Origin: Alphaproteobacteria bacterium UBA6376
GTDB taxonomy: Bacteria > Pseudomonadota > Alphaproteobacteria > Rs-D84
Direction: 5' to 3'
Assembly: GCA_002437665.1 (NCBI GenBank)
Contig: DJQW01000001.1
Coordinates: 1 to 64,000 of the forward strand
Length of the DNA: 64,000 nucleotides
Numbering within the stretch: the first letter of the stretch is position 1; the number at the start of each line of letters is the position of its first letter. Below the pieces are notes generated by a model, which did not search any database, was not told the origin of the DNA, and was given only the letters and a program-made list of their open reading frames with translations. Below, one piece after another: positions 8,315-17,873 of this stretch. Position numbers and translations under genes: made by a program.

Positions 8315-9643
8315 ATGGCAAAACTGACCGAAAATCTTGTCCGTGAAATTTCCAGTATTCGTGGCGAACCCGCGTGGTTGACCGATTGGCGTGTGGCGGC
8401 ATTTCATGCATGGACACAGATGCGAGAACCACACTGGGCGGAATTTGAATACGCACCGATTGATTACGACGCCCTGAATTATTATAACGAGCCCACCCCG
8501 ATTGATAATTCCGACCTGCGCGATACGTACGACAAAATGGGATTACCAGAATCAGAAAAACGCGCCCTGATGGGAATGGCAACCGACACCGTTATCGACA
8601 GCCGTTCTGTGCACACATCGTACACCGCCGAACTGGAAAAATTAGGGATTATATTCTTGCCATTTTCAGACGCGGTAAAAAAATACCCCGAATTGGTAAA
8701 AAAATATCTGGGCCATGTTGTACCGGCAACCGACAATTTCTTTGCCGCATTGAATGCCGCGGTATTTTCAGACGGTACGTTTGTGTATGTTCCACCACAC
8801 ACAAAGTGTCCCATTGATTTGGCCAGTTATTTCAGAATTGAAACCGCTAAAATTGGTCAGTTTGAACGCACACTGATTATCGCAGACACGGGTGCAGAAT
8901 TATCGTATATGGAGGGGTGCAGTGCCCCACGCCGTCCGAACCATCAACTGCACAGTGGTGTTGTTGAAATCGTTGCATTGGACGACGCGCGCGTTAAATA
9001 CGCGACCGTTCAAAACTGGTATGCAGGCACGCCCGCACATGGCAAAAATGTTGGCGGAATATTGAATTTTGTGACCAAACGCGGCCGCGCCGAGAAAAAT
9101 GCAACCATTGATTGGACACAGGTTGAAATCGGTTCTGCGATGACATGGAAATACCCGTCGACAATTCTGGCGGGCGATGGCGCGCACAGTGATTTTTATT
9201 CACTGACCATTACACGGGGCGCGCAACTGGCCGATACGGGGACAAAGATGATTCATATTGGCAACAACACCATTTCGAACATTGTGTCATATGGCGTGGC
9301 AACCGATGCATCACAACAAACATTTCGCAGTTTGGTTTCATTTTCAGGGCGCGGCGGTAAAAACGCATCAAAGTGTGACACGCGCATAATTGGCAATGAT
9401 GCCACGGCAAATACACTGCCCACAATCATTCACACAAACGGCGAAAACACCCAGAGTCACGAGGCCACCACCGGTGCAATCGACGCCGGTCAATTATTGT
9501 TCTTGATGCAATCAGGCATTGCAGAGGACGAAGCAACCGCCCTGATTATCGGCGCATCGGCGGCACCGATTATATCACGCCTGCCGATGGAATTTTTGGT
9601 GGAATCAAAACAACTGATTCAAATGGCATTGTCAAAAAACTAA
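8315..9643 (+). CDS. sufB: Fe-S cluster assembly scaffold SufB
   Basis: SufB is the scaffold on which the SufBCD complex builds Fe-S clusters in the cytoplasm. The 442-aa product carries the family's beta-helix core, with FVYVPPHTKCP, GSAMTWKYPS and HIGNNTISNIVSYG. The sulfur-accepting Cys (SKC, about 354) and the His of SHEATTG (about 382), which match the functional residues of Escherichia coli SufB, are conserved. It is slightly shorter than the usual 470-495 residues. sufC follows 16 bp later. The usual sufD partner is not adjacent. Confidence 0.95.
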   Translation: MAKLTENLVREISSIRGEPAWLTDWRVAAFHAWTQMREPHWAEFEYAPIDYDALNYYNEPTPIDNSDLRDTYDKMGLPESEKRALMGMATDTVIDSRSVHTSYTAELEKLGIIFLPFSDAVKKYPELVKKYLGHVVPATDNFFAALNAAVFSDGTFVYVPPHTKCPIDLASYFRIETAKIGQFERTLIIADTGAELSYMEGCSAPRRPNHQLHSGVVEIVALDDARVKYATVQNWYAGTPAHGKNVGGILNFVTKRGRAEKNATIDWTQVEIGSAMTWKYPSTILAGDGAHSDFYSLTITRGAQLADTGTKMIHIGNNTISNIVSYGVATDASQQTFRSLVSFSGRGGKNASKCDTRIIGNDATANTLPTIIHTNGENTQSHEATTGAIDAGQLLFLMQSGIAEDEATALIIGASAAPIISRLPMEFLVESKQLIQMALSKN

Positions 9644-9659
9644 GTACAGGAATATAAAC

Positions 9660-10337
9660 ATGCTGGAAATAAAAAATTTATCTGTATCACTGGACGGCAA
9701 AGAATTATTGCACAACGTAAATATGAACGTCGCGGCGGGCGCGCGACACTTGCTGGCGGGACACAATGGGTCGGGCAAATCAACATTGGCCGCCGTTATT
9801 GCCGGCAACCCAATGTACCAGATTGACAGTGGCGAAATTATTTTTGACGGTCGCGACATCACACATGAAAACGCAACAACGCGCGCATTATTGGGCATAT
9901 TTCTGGGCGCGCAAAATGTTCCTGAAATCCCAGGGCTGACGGTGCTGAGTTTTCTGAAACATTCCGCCGCCGCGCACACGCATTTCAAAACAGGTCGCGA
10001 TTTATCAATGGGCGAATTTTTGCAGACCTTGGAACGCGTCCGCGCCGAATTAAATATTCCAAAAGAATGGCTGAATCGCAGTATCAACGTCGGTTTTTCC
10101 GGTGGCGAACGCAAGCGTTTAATGTTACTGCGCCTGAAAATGATTGCACCCGCGTTTGCAATTCTGGACGAACCGGATTCTGGGGCGGACGCCGATACCC
10201 AGAAATTGATTGCACAAACAATCCATGAAATGCCCGACACAACATTTATGTTTATCAGTCACCAACCAACATTTACGTCCATGGTCGGCGCGTCTGATAT
10301 AACAACTTTGTCCGGCGGCCATATTATGGTAAAATAA
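9660..10337 (+). CDS. sufC: Fe-S assembly ATPase SufC
   Basis: SufC is the ABC-type ATPase of the Suf scaffold complex. The 225-aa product has Walker A GHNGSGKST (34-42), the ABC signature FSGGERKR and Walker B AILDEPDSGAD, then the switch His in FISHQP. It is a little shorter than typical SufC (about 250 aa). It sits directly after sufB with its own ribosome-binding site, and a membrane protein gene follows 37 bp on. Confidence 0.95.
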   Translation: MLEIKNLSVSLDGKELLHNVNMNVAAGARHLLAGHNGSGKSTLAAVIAGNPMYQIDSGEIIFDGRDITHENATTRALLGIFLGAQNVPEIPGLTVLSFLKHSAAAHTHFKTGRDLSMGEFLQTLERVRAELNIPKEWLNRSINVGFSGGERKRLMLLRLKMIAPAFAILDEPDSGADADTQKLIAQTIHEMPDTTFMFISHQPTFTSMVGASDITTLSGGHIMVK

Positions 10338-10374
10338 TAACGACAAATAAAAACAAACAAAAAAGGAAACAAAC

Positions 10375-11298
10375 ATGTCTGAAAACAAATCACAATGTCT
10401 GATGTCGTGGATTCTGTGGCGTCCACTGAAATTTGCGTTGACGCTGTTGGGATTGGGTATCGCGGTTATGATACCGTATGAAATTGTTTCGGCCACAATC
10501 GGTGGCGCGACCGCACTGGCGACACTGTTGATTTTATCGATTGCGGCGATTGTGTTCGCCACCTATTTGCTGTTTCATCGCCTGCCCCACGATAATCTGG
10601 ACAGATACAGTTTTGTTGCATTGGAAAATGCACAGGCATATGTTCTGGCACTGGCGGTATTTGTTGCAATGCTGGCCATTATGCAGGCGCAATCATTCTT
10701 GATATCACTGGCGATGATGGGCACGGCGGGCAATGTGATATTCGTGCTGTTGGCGGCGGTGATGTTCGTCGCATATGCATACTTGGTTGGATTGTCATTG
10801 GCAAATGTGTATGCCAAATTCCGCCGTGGCCGCGCAATGAATATTCCAACATGGAAAATCATTTGCAGCATCCCATTTGGATTTAACCTGATTTGGATTC
10901 CGGGGTACATTTTGCCGGATGAAAAAGCACCCAAAACGCCTGTTATTCCAATTCATGCAGCATGGTATAAAAACCTGACTAATTGGATTGTATCGCGTCC
11001 ATCGCATACAATATTGGCATTTGCGATTTTGACATTGTTCACCGGATTTATGTTCGGGATTCAGACAATATTCTGGACATGCGCGGCGACACTGCTGTTT
11101 ACAATGTGGGCATCGGCCGTTGGTGCAAAGCGTTTCTGCAAAAATATTGGTGGCGCATATGCAACCGTTGCCGTCGTGCTGAACATCATTATGATTTTGG
11201 CCGTATCGGTAATTACGTATCGACAAATATCGCAAATCAGTGCATATGAAAATATGGCCATAACGGTAACAGACACAACACAAAATACAAACCAGTAA
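10375..11298 (+). CDS. Multi-pass membrane protein of unknown function
   Basis: This 307-aa protein has about eight hydrophobic segments. A cytoplasmic-looking basic stretch (YAKFRRGRAMNIPTWK) lies near the middle. No transporter signature is recognisable by eye. An AAAAGGAAAC ribosome-binding site precedes the ATG. It lies between sufC and an AI-2E family gene in the same orientation and may share their transcript. Confidence 0.75.
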   Translation: MSENKSQCLMSWILWRPLKFALTLLGLGIAVMIPYEIVSATIGGATALATLLILSIAAIVFATYLLFHRLPHDNLDRYSFVALENAQAYVLALAVFVAMLAIMQAQSFLISLAMMGTAGNVIFVLLAAVMFVAYAYLVGLSLANVYAKFRRGRAMNIPTWKIICSIPFGFNLIWIPGYILPDEKAPKTPVIPIHAAWYKNLTNWIVSRPSHTILAFAILTLFTGFMFGIQTIFWTCAATLLFTMWASAVGAKRFCKNIGGAYATVAVVLNIIMILAVSVITYRQISQISAYENMAITVTDTTQNTNQ

Positions 11299-11304
11299 AA
11301 AAAC

Positions 11305-11326
11305 GCGCTATGTGCACAGTATCGCG
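11305..11326. repeat. Intergenic repeat, divergent copy 1
   Basis: This begins with the 12-bp core GCGCTATGTGCA, identical to the reverse complement of the copies near 20.1 and 20.8 kb, and then diverges (CAGTATCGCGG). It lies between two membrane protein genes. Confidence 0.45.
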
Positions 11327-11343
11327 GCACAGGGAGGGATTTT

Positions 11344-12390
11344 ATGAACGGAATAATTTTACTTGCAGGATTCATTTTTGTTCTGTGGTTGGGACGTGCG
11401 ATTTTAATTCCACTGTTGGTCGCAACGTTCCTGTGGTATTTGATAAATGCCATATCTGCATATTGTCGCAAGGTATTGCCACTGCATGACGCGGACGCAC
11501 ACCACACACACCCGATTGCAGCGGGCGTGTTTGATTGGATATCTAATATCATTGCACTGTGCGCGATGGCGGGTCTGCTGTATCTGTTTGCATCACAGGT
11601 ACGCCCAATGTTTTCAGAATTGTTTGTCGCCCTGCCCGCGATTCAACATAAACTGGTTGAAATCGGCGTCACATTATCGGGGACATTGGGCATTCGATTT
11701 GATGCATCGTTGCTGCCCAACGTTACCAGAATCGCCAGCAGTGTTGGCTCGTCCTTGGCGGGCATTGCAACATCGGTTGGACTGATTTGCATATACCTGC
11801 TATTCATGTTTGTGGAACAAGCAACATTTGATAAAAAATTCTCGGCCTTGTTTCCAAATAAAACGCAATTCAAAAAGATGCGTTATATTTTGAACAGTAT
11901 TGATACCAACATGAAAAAATACCTGTTTATGAAGACCCTGATTTCAGCGGCGACAGGTCTGCTGTCATACCTGTGGTTGCACGCCATCGGTTTGGAATTT
12001 GCAGGCGTGTGGGCATTTATAGTGTTCATTGCAAATTATATTCCAACAATCGGCGCAATCGTGGCGTGCGGTCTGCCCATTATGTTTTCGTTGGCAACCG
12101 CCCCAACCTTGCATCAACCAATTCTGGTGGCAATCGGATTGATTGGCCTGCAAATATTACTGGGCAATATTATTGAACCAAAATTGACGGGAAAAACACT
12201 GAACCTGTCGACACTGGCGATACTGATAAATTTGGTATTCTGGGGCATGATTTGGGGTGTTGCCGGTATGTTTTTCAGTGTGCCATTATTGGTGGCAACA
12301 TTCATTATCACCGCACAATTTGATTCCACACGTTGGATTGCGGTACTGCTGTCTGCGGACGGAAAAATTCCGGACAAGCGCGACGAATAA
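11344..12390 (+). CDS. AI-2E family (PerM/YhhT-like) membrane transporter
   Basis: The 348-aa protein has the AI-2E transporter family layout: N-terminal helices with a GRAILIPLLVA-type segment, a long middle domain, and late conserved segments resembling the family (FIANYIPTIGAIVACGLPI, then IIEPKLTGKTLNLS). Members export small molecules or Na+; the substrate cannot be told from the sequence. An AGGGAGGG ribosome-binding site precedes the ATG. It is convergent with ruvX. Confidence 0.88.
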   Translation: MNGIILLAGFIFVLWLGRAILIPLLVATFLWYLINAISAYCRKVLPLHDADAHHTHPIAAGVFDWISNIIALCAMAGLLYLFASQVRPMFSELFVALPAIQHKLVEIGVTLSGTLGIRFDASLLPNVTRIASSVGSSLAGIATSVGLICIYLLFMFVEQATFDKKFSALFPNKTQFKKMRYILNSIDTNMKKYLFMKTLISAATGLLSYLWLHAIGLEFAGVWAFIVFIANYIPTIGAIVACGLPIMFSLATAPTLHQPILVAIGLIGLQILLGNIIEPKLTGKTLNLSTLAILINLVFWGMIWGVAGMFFSVPLLVATFIITAQFDSTRWIAVLLSADGKIPDKRDE

Positions 12391-12394
12391 AATC

Positions 12395-12416
12395 GCGCTA
12401 TGTACATTGAATCTGG
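12395..12416. repeat. Intergenic repeat, divergent copy 2
   Basis: GCGCTATGTACA followed by TTGAATCTGG matches the copies near 20 kb (reverse orientation) at about 18 of 22 positions. It lies between the convergent AI-2E gene and ruvX. Confidence 0.45.
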
Positions 12417-12426
12417 GCTTTTTTGA

Positions 12427-12876
12427 TTATTGCGCACGACGCATCATGGCGATTGCATTTTCCAAAATTACACGTGCAGATTCTGAATCCAGTTTTGTTT
12501 TTATGTCCCCGCGGCGCACGCGCCCCATATCATCTTGGGCGGCGGTGCTGGAATAACTCTCGTCAATAAATGCAATGGGAATTTCGGTCAGTTTTTCAAT
12601 CGCCGCCGCACATTCACGAACGCGCGCGGTTGTATCTGATTCTGTGCCATCACCACGCAATGGTAAACCAATGATGATTCCAACCGCCTGCTCTGTGATG
12701 GCAACATCAACGATTTTTGCCGGAATGTCATTTGGATTTTTTACAACAATTTGCGGGCGCACGAATAAAAATTCACGCGTTGCGTCCGACACGGCAACCC
12801 CCGTACGCGTTGCCCCCCAATCAATTCCAATTATGCGTCCACTGCGCGGAAAACCCTTGAAATCTGGCAGAATCAT
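12427..12876 (-). CDS. ruvX: Putative Holliday junction resolvase RuvX/YqgF
   Basis: YqgF-family RNase H-fold nuclease, linked to 16S rRNA 5' processing and to Holliday junction resolution. The 149-aa product has GIDWGATRTGVAVSD near the N-terminus, the GLPLRGDGTES motif, and DESYSSTAAQ with catalytic acidic residues in place. I start it at 12876, where an AGAGGAAAT ribosome-binding site fits; the open frame to 12933 would overlap gatC. It is divergent from gatC across 36 bp. Confidence 0.9.
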   Translation of the reverse strand: MILPDFKGFPRSGRIIGIDWGATRTGVAVSDATREFLFVRPQIVVKNPNDIPAKIVDVAITEQAVGIIIGLPLRGDGTESDTTARVRECAAAIEKLTEIPIAFIDESYSSTAAQDDMGRVRRGDIKTKLDSESARVILENAIAMMRRAQ

Positions 12877-12912
12877 TGTATAATTTCCTCTGATTAAATA
12901 ATAGGATCTGAA

Positions 12913-13209
12913 ATGGCGTTTAGCAAGCAACAATTACAGAAATTTGCCAATCTGATCAGAATCGAAATTTCTGATGAAAAACTGGAACAAATGAACATTG
13001 ATTCCGTGATTGATTGGCTGGACAAATTACAGAAAATTGATACCCGTGGTGTTGAACCAATGTTGAATCCGGCACAACACAAATTGCCCCAGCGCGCAGA
13101 CACGGTTACCGATGGAAATATTCGTGACGCGGTCATGGCAAACACCCCTGACAAGGCGGGCGTATCACGTGGATATTTTGCAGTACCCAAGGTTATGGAT
13201 GGTGAATAA
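12913..13209 (+). CDS. gatC: Asp/Glu-tRNA amidotransferase subunit C
   Basis: GatC is the small subunit that ties GatA to GatB in the enzyme converting Glu-tRNA(Gln) and Asp-tRNA(Asn) to Gln- and Asn-tRNA. The 98-aa product shows the family pattern: an N-terminal helix (FANLIRIEISDEKLEQ), IDTRGVEPM and LPQRADTVTDG. Its stop is 1 bp before the gatA ATG, so the two are tightly coupled. Confidence 0.93.
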   Translation: MAFSKQQLQKFANLIRIEISDEKLEQMNIDSVIDWLDKLQKIDTRGVEPMLNPAQHKLPQRADTVTDGNIRDAVMANTPDKAGVSRGYFAVPKVMDGE

Positions 13210-13210
13210 A

Positions 13211-14677
13211 ATGATTGATTTAACGATTACACAGGCATTACAGAAATTAAAATCACGCGCCATCAGCGCAACTGAACTGGCACGTGCATATTTGAACCGA
13301 ATTGAACAGTTTGGCGAAAAATTGAATTGCTATATCACCACGACGCCTGACCGCGCATTGGCGGACGCCGCCGCGGCCGACGCACGCTATGCCGATGGCA
13401 CGGCCGGCGCATTGGACGGTATTCCCATTGGGATGAAGGATTTGTTTGCCACCCGCGGTATTCGCACAACAGCGGCATCGCACATGTTGGAAAATTTTGT
13501 TCCCGAATACGAATCGACCGTATCCCAAAAATTTATTGATGCAGGCACTGTCTTGTTGGGTAAAACCAACTTGGACGAATTTGCCATGGGCACATTCAGC
13601 AAGACCAGTTTCTTTGGCGCACCGGTAAATCCATGGCAACTGTCGCGTCGCCTGACGGCGGGCGGTTCATCGGGCGGTTCAACCAGTGCGGTTGCAGGTG
13701 GTCTGGCCATGGCGGCAACCGGTACAGACACGGGTGGTTCAATTCGTTTTCCATCCGCGATTACGGGTCTGGTCGGTATGAAACCAACATACGGGTTGTG
13801 CAGTCGTTGGGGTTGCGTCGCATTCGCATCCAGTTTGGATACCCCCGGCCCTATCGCACGCACCGCCGACGATGCGGCATTGATGCTGTCTGTGATGGCG
13901 GGTCATGATCCAAAGGATTCCACCAGCGCAGAAAATGGTTTTACATTCAGTGGTGAATTGCAACCAATCGTGGGCAGCGGCAAAAAATTACGCGTTGGGG
14001 TCATCAAAGAATTTACGAACGTAAAAATATCACCTGATATGAAACGCCTGTTTGATGCCCGCATCGCAGATTTGAAATCCGCTGGCGCAGAAATCATAGA
14101 GGTTTCAATTCCAAACATCTTGGACGCATTGGCGGCATACTACATCATCGCCCCGGCCGAGGCATCATCGAATCTGGCCCGCTATGACGGTATGCGTTAC
14201 GGTCTGCGCGTCGAAGGGGCTGATTTAATCGACACATATAAAAAGACCCGCGCCGCCGGTTTCGGCACAGAGGTTCAGCGTCGTATGATTGTTGGCACGG
14301 CGGTTCTGTCCAGTGAATCGTATGAGGTATATTTCATGCAGGCCGCACGTGTTCGTCGCATGATTGCCGACAGTTTTACCGCCGCATTTGATCAGTGCGA
14401 TTTAATCGTATGTCCATCCAGTGCCGGCACGGCAATGCCACTGGATTCAGATTTGACACCATTGGAATACTATGCATTGGATTTGTTCACCGTCGCAATG
14501 AACTTGGCGGGCGTACCGGCATGCAGTGTACCTGCGGGATTGGCGGAAAATGGTCTGCCACTGGGGATGCAGGTTGTTGGCCGTCGCTTTGACGATATGC
14601 GCGTTTTGCAGTTGGCAAAGCACATCCAAGAATTTAGCGGTGTTGATAATCGTCCAACCGTAATCATGGGGGAATAA
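13211..14677 (+). CDS. gatA: Asp/Glu-tRNA amidotransferase subunit A
   Basis: GatA releases ammonia from glutamine for the amidotransferase. The 488-aa product has the amidase signature: Lys at about 76 (GIPIGMKDLF), the Gly/Ser-rich loop GGSSGGST (151-158) and GTDTGGSIR with the nucleophilic Ser at about 177. The frame is open from 13112, but the start at 13211 aligns with the family N-terminus and follows the gatC stop by 1 bp. gatB is separated from it by an antisense tRNA-Phe. Confidence 0.96.
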   Translation: MIDLTITQALQKLKSRAISATELARAYLNRIEQFGEKLNCYITTTPDRALADAAAADARYADGTAGALDGIPIGMKDLFATRGIRTTAASHMLENFVPEYESTVSQKFIDAGTVLLGKTNLDEFAMGTFSKTSFFGAPVNPWQLSRRLTAGGSSGGSTSAVAGGLAMAATGTDTGGSIRFPSAITGLVGMKPTYGLCSRWGCVAFASSLDTPGPIARTADDAALMLSVMAGHDPKDSTSAENGFTFSGELQPIVGSGKKLRVGVIKEFTNVKISPDMKRLFDARIADLKSAGAEIIEVSIPNILDALAAYYIIAPAEASSNLARYDGMRYGLRVEGADLIDTYKKTRAAGFGTEVQRRMIVGTAVLSSESYEVYFMQAARVRRMIADSFTAAFDQCDLIVCPSSAGTAMPLDSDLTPLEYYALDLFTVAMNLAGVPACSVPAGLAENGLPLGMQVVGRRFDDMRVLQLAKHIQEFSGVDNRPTVIMGE

Positions 14678-14699
14678 AAAAAGCGCGCGAAACGCACGC
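14676..14699 (-). terminator. Terminator of tRNA-Phe
   Basis: A 7-bp GC stem (14683-14689 with 14693-14699, one G-U pair) with a 3-nt loop is followed on the minus strand by seven T. It begins at the gatA stop codon. Confidence 0.8.
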
Positions 14700-14710
14700 A
14701 GAAATAAAAA

Positions 14711-14786
14711 TGGTGGCTAGGAACGGAATCGAACCGCTGACACAGGGATTTTCAGTCCCTTGCTCTACCAACTGAGCTACCTAGCC
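14711..14786 (-). tRNA. tRNA-Phe (GAA)
   Basis: The minus strand folds into a 76-nt cloverleaf. The acceptor stem is GGCTAGG/CCTAGCC, the D arm holds AGTTGGTA, the anticodon stem AGGGA/TCCCT encloses loop CTGAAAA (anticodon GAA), and the T arm contains TTCGATT. The CCA end is encoded. It lies antisense between gatA and gatB, with its own promoter and terminator. Confidence 0.97.
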
Positions 14787-14796
14787 AACGGACGCC

Positions 14797-14825
14797 ATAA
14801 TAAGATACGAAAAGACAAAAAGCAA
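14797..14825 (-). promoter_or_regulatory. tRNA-Phe promoter
   Basis: On the minus strand TTGCTT (14820-14825) and TATTAT (14797-14802) are separated by 17 nt, 10 nt upstream of the mature tRNA 5' end. It overlaps the gatB ribosome-binding region on the other strand. Confidence 0.65.
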
Positions 14826-14838
14826 GGAAAAAGAAAAA

Positions 14839-16362
14839 ATGTTTACAATAAAGGGCAAAACAACAGATTGGGAACTGGTTATTGGGCTGGAAACACATAT
14901 CGAAGTGTTGTCTAAATCCAAACTGTTCAGTGGTGCATCGGCGGATTACAACCCAACGGTCGCCCCAAATACTCAGGTTTCTATGGTTGACGTGGCAATG
15001 CCTGGTATGTTGCCGGTACTGAATGAATATTGTGTTGAACAGGCGATTAAAATGGGATTGGGGCTGAATGCCGAAATATCACGCCACAGTAAATTTGCCC
15101 GTAAACAGTATTTTTACCCTGACCTGCCCCAAGGTTATCAGATTTCACAACCTGCCGAAGAACCACCGGTTGTTGGTCGTGGCTGGGTTGAAATCATGGG
15201 CGACGATGGCAATCCTAAAAAGATTTTAATTGAACGTGCGCACTTGGAACAAGACGCCGGTAAATTGAAACATGATGTTCACCCGACAAAATCATTCGCG
15301 GACTATAACCGTACGGGTGTTGCATTGTTGGAAATCGTAACATTCTTGGATGTTAAAAACCCAGAAAACAATTCGTACATTTCGTCCCCTGACGAGGCCG
15401 AACGTTACCTGCGCGAAATTCGTGAAATCGCGCGCGCATTGGGCGTGTCCAAGGCAAACATGGAAGAAGGTTCTATGCGTGCGGACGTGAACGTGTCTGT
15501 GCGTCCGGTTGGTGACACAAAATTCCGCACCCGCACAGAAACCAAAAACATGGTGTCATTCAAATTTATTAAATCCGCCATCGAGTACGAGGCCCGCCGT
15601 CAAATCGAAATCTATGAAAACGGTGGCACGGTATCACAGGACACAATGCGTTATAATCAGGGCGATGGCACAACATCCGTAATGCGCAGCAAGGAAGACG
15701 CACTGGATTATCGCTATTTCCCAGATCCCGATTTGTTGCCATTGGACATCACCGATGACCAAATCGAACGCATCAGAAAAACAATGCCTGAATTGCCGGC
15801 GGCAACGCGCGCACGCTATATAAATGAATACGGTCTGTCCGAATATGACGCGGCACGTTTGACCGAAACAACCGACATTTCGAAATGGTTTGATACGGCC
15901 GTTGCAGGCAACGCATCGCATGCAAAATCAATCGCAAACTGGTTGATTTCAGAACTGTTTGCACACCCTGAAAATTGGGATGTAAAAAACGTTGTGGATA
16001 CAGCTGACAGCGGCATGCCGCGTATTATTCGCCCATCAGATTTGTCTGAATTGGTCGATATGATTTCGGCAAATGAAATCAATGGCAAACAGGCCAAAGA
16101 TATCTTTATCAAAATGTTGGATGGCGAATCGGGTACGCCACGCGAAATTGCCGACAAGTTTGGCATGAAACAAATCACCGACACATCGGCCATAGAGGCA
16201 GCGGTTGATGAAATCATCGCGGCATCTGCCCCCCAGGTTGCACAGTACAAGGCGGGCAAAACAGGTTTGTTGGGATTCTTTGTCGGCGGCGTAATGCGCG
16301 CCACACATGGCAAGGCAAACCCAGCCGTTGTGAACGAAATCTTGTTACGGAAATTATCATAA
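14839..16362 (+). CDS. gatB: Asp/Glu-tRNA amidotransferase subunit B
   Basis: GatB binds the mischarged tRNA and carries the kinase/amidotransferase active site. The 507-aa product opens with WELVIGLETHIEVLSKSKLFSGAS and has RKQYFYPDLPQGYQISQ, MRADVNVSVRP and DYRYFPDPDLLPL, then a C-terminal YqeY-like tail domain. The size is standard. It is separated from gatC-gatA by the antisense tRNA-Phe, and a small ORF and miaB follow. Confidence 0.96.
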   Translation: MFTIKGKTTDWELVIGLETHIEVLSKSKLFSGASADYNPTVAPNTQVSMVDVAMPGMLPVLNEYCVEQAIKMGLGLNAEISRHSKFARKQYFYPDLPQGYQISQPAEEPPVVGRGWVEIMGDDGNPKKILIERAHLEQDAGKLKHDVHPTKSFADYNRTGVALLEIVTFLDVKNPENNSYISSPDEAERYLREIREIARALGVSKANMEEGSMRADVNVSVRPVGDTKFRTRTETKNMVSFKFIKSAIEYEARRQIEIYENGGTVSQDTMRYNQGDGTTSVMRSKEDALDYRYFPDPDLLPLDITDDQIERIRKTMPELPAATRARYINEYGLSEYDAARLTETTDISKWFDTAVAGNASHAKSIANWLISELFAHPENWDVKNVVDTADSGMPRIIRPSDLSELVDMISANEINGKQAKDIFIKMLDGESGTPREIADKFGMKQITDTSAIEAAVDEIIAASAPQVAQYKAGKTGLLGFFVGGVMRATHGKANPAVVNEILLRKLS

Positions 16363-16386
16363 CCACAAAAACCAAAAGGACGCACA

Positions 16387-16560
16387 ATGAAAGTAGTCGC
16401 TATCGTTGAAAATAATGCTATCACCGGTGTTCGTTATGGCACGATTGATGTTCATGCACCTGAAATCCAGCGCGAAGCCGCACGCACATACGCACGTGTC
16501 CAGCGCGTTCAGGCGGCGCGTGCCAAGAAAATCCGCAACGAACACACAAAACAGAAATAA
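16387..16560 (+). CDS. Small hypothetical protein (57 aa)
   Basis: An ATG with an AAAAGGAC ribosome-binding site opens a 57-codon frame between gatB (24 bp upstream) and miaB (8 bp downstream). The N-terminal half looks like two beta strands (MKVVAIVENNAITGVRYGTID). The C-terminal half is a very basic helix (QREAARTYARVQRVQAARAKK). This suggests a nucleic-acid-binding small protein. I recognise no family. Confidence 0.65.
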   Translation: MKVVAIVENNAITGVRYGTIDVHAPEIQREAARTYARVQRVQAARAKKIRNEHTKQK

Positions 16561-16568
16561 AGTCAGAT

Positions 16569-17870
16569 ATGCAGAAATTCTTTATCCAGACATTCGGCTG
16601 TCAAATGAACGTTTATGACGGCCAGCGTATTGCGGCCATGTTGTCGGCGCGTGGTCTGACCCAGACCGACAACGTCGCCGATGCCGACATTATCATTTTG
16701 AACACATGCGCCGTTCGTGCCAAGGCCACGGACAAGGTATTTTCCGCACTGGGACGTGTACGCAAAGCAAAAAAGCCATCTGCCCTGTTCGGCATCGTTG
16801 GTTGCGTTGCGCGCGAATCTGGGGCGGACGCATTTCGCCGGATTCCGGATTTGAATTTCGTGTTGGGCCCACAGAGTTATCATAAACTGCCCGAAATTCT
16901 GGACAACCCAGACGCACGTTTGTTAAACATTGATTTGGGTGGTCTGGAAAAATTTGATGAATTACCACAAATGACGCGCAGCCCCGTTGTCGCATACATT
17001 CCAATCCAAGAAGGTTGCAATCACTGTTGCACATACTGCATCGTTCCATATACCCGTGGGCGCGAGGTTTCGCGTAAATATGACGACGTTATGCGCGATG
17101 TGGTGCATGCGGCGAACACCGGTGCGGTTGAAATATGCTTTCTGGGGCAAAACGTCAATGGCTATAAATACACGGACGAAAATGGCAAATTGTGGCGTCT
17201 GTCCGATTTAATTCGTGCAACCGCAAAATTGGACGCCGTAAAACGCATACGTTTTACATCCAGTTACCCAACAGAAATGACCGACGATTTGATTGAAATG
17301 TTTGCAATCGAACCAAAGTTATTGCCTTTCTTGAATATGCCTATACAAAGTGGATCGCCCGATGTATTGACAAGAATGAACCGCCCATATTCGTTAAATC
17401 TATATATAGATATAGTTGACAAATTACGTCGCGCACGTCCGGATATTCAAATTTCCAGTGACTTTATTGTCGGATTCCCTGGCGAAACCGATGAAGATTT
17501 TGAACAGACGATGCAAATCGCCAAACAGATAAAATACATCAATTCATATTCGTTCAAATATTCCCCCCGCCCGCATACCGCGGCGGCGGTTATGCCAAAC
17601 CAGATACCTGAAAACATCAAGGCCGCGCGTCTGGCCAAACTGGATGGGTATCTGAATGAATTACAGCGTGACTTTAACACCGCATGCGTTGGACGTGTTT
17701 TGCCGTGCCTGTGCGAAGGGCCCGACAAAACCGGCCGTCACATGATATATCGCACACCGTATATGCAACAATGTGTGGTTGACGCGGACGACGCTGCCCC
17801 AACAATGGCGAACATAAAAATCACCGCTGCGAACAAAGCATCCCTGCGCGGTGAATTTGTGACGGAATAA
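16569..17870 (+). CDS. miaB: tRNA 2-methylthio-N6-isopentenyladenosine synthase MiaB
   Basis: MiaB is a radical-SAM enzyme that adds the methylthio group at position 37 of tRNAs. The 433-aa product has the N-terminal UPF0004 domain with three conserved Cys (TFGCQMN, NTCAVR, GCVA). The radical-SAM CxxxCxxC in EGCNHCCTYCIVP is near residue 150, and a C-terminal TRAM-like region follows. GRD-type and FIVGFPGET motifs are present. It needs two 4Fe-4S clusters, tying it to the Suf genes. It is convergent with the autotransporter-like gene, with 3 bp between stops. Confidence 0.94.
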   Translation: MQKFFIQTFGCQMNVYDGQRIAAMLSARGLTQTDNVADADIIILNTCAVRAKATDKVFSALGRVRKAKKPSALFGIVGCVARESGADAFRRIPDLNFVLGPQSYHKLPEILDNPDARLLNIDLGGLEKFDELPQMTRSPVVAYIPIQEGCNHCCTYCIVPYTRGREVSRKYDDVMRDVVHAANTGAVEICFLGQNVNGYKYTDENGKLWRLSDLIRATAKLDAVKRIRFTSSYPTEMTDDLIEMFAIEPKLLPFLNMPIQSGSPDVLTRMNRPYSLNLYIDIVDKLRRARPDIQISSDFIVGFPGETDEDFEQTMQIAKQIKYINSYSFKYSPRPHTAAAVMPNQIPENIKAARLAKLDGYLNELQRDFNTACVGRVLPCLCEGPDKTGRHMIYRTPYMQQCVVDADDAAPTMANIKITAANKASLRGEFVTE

Positions 17871-17873
17871 ACA

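Noticed and set aside
9632..10240. Minus-strand frame opposite sufC (202 codons)
   Set aside because: Shadow of sufC, which has all ABC motifs.
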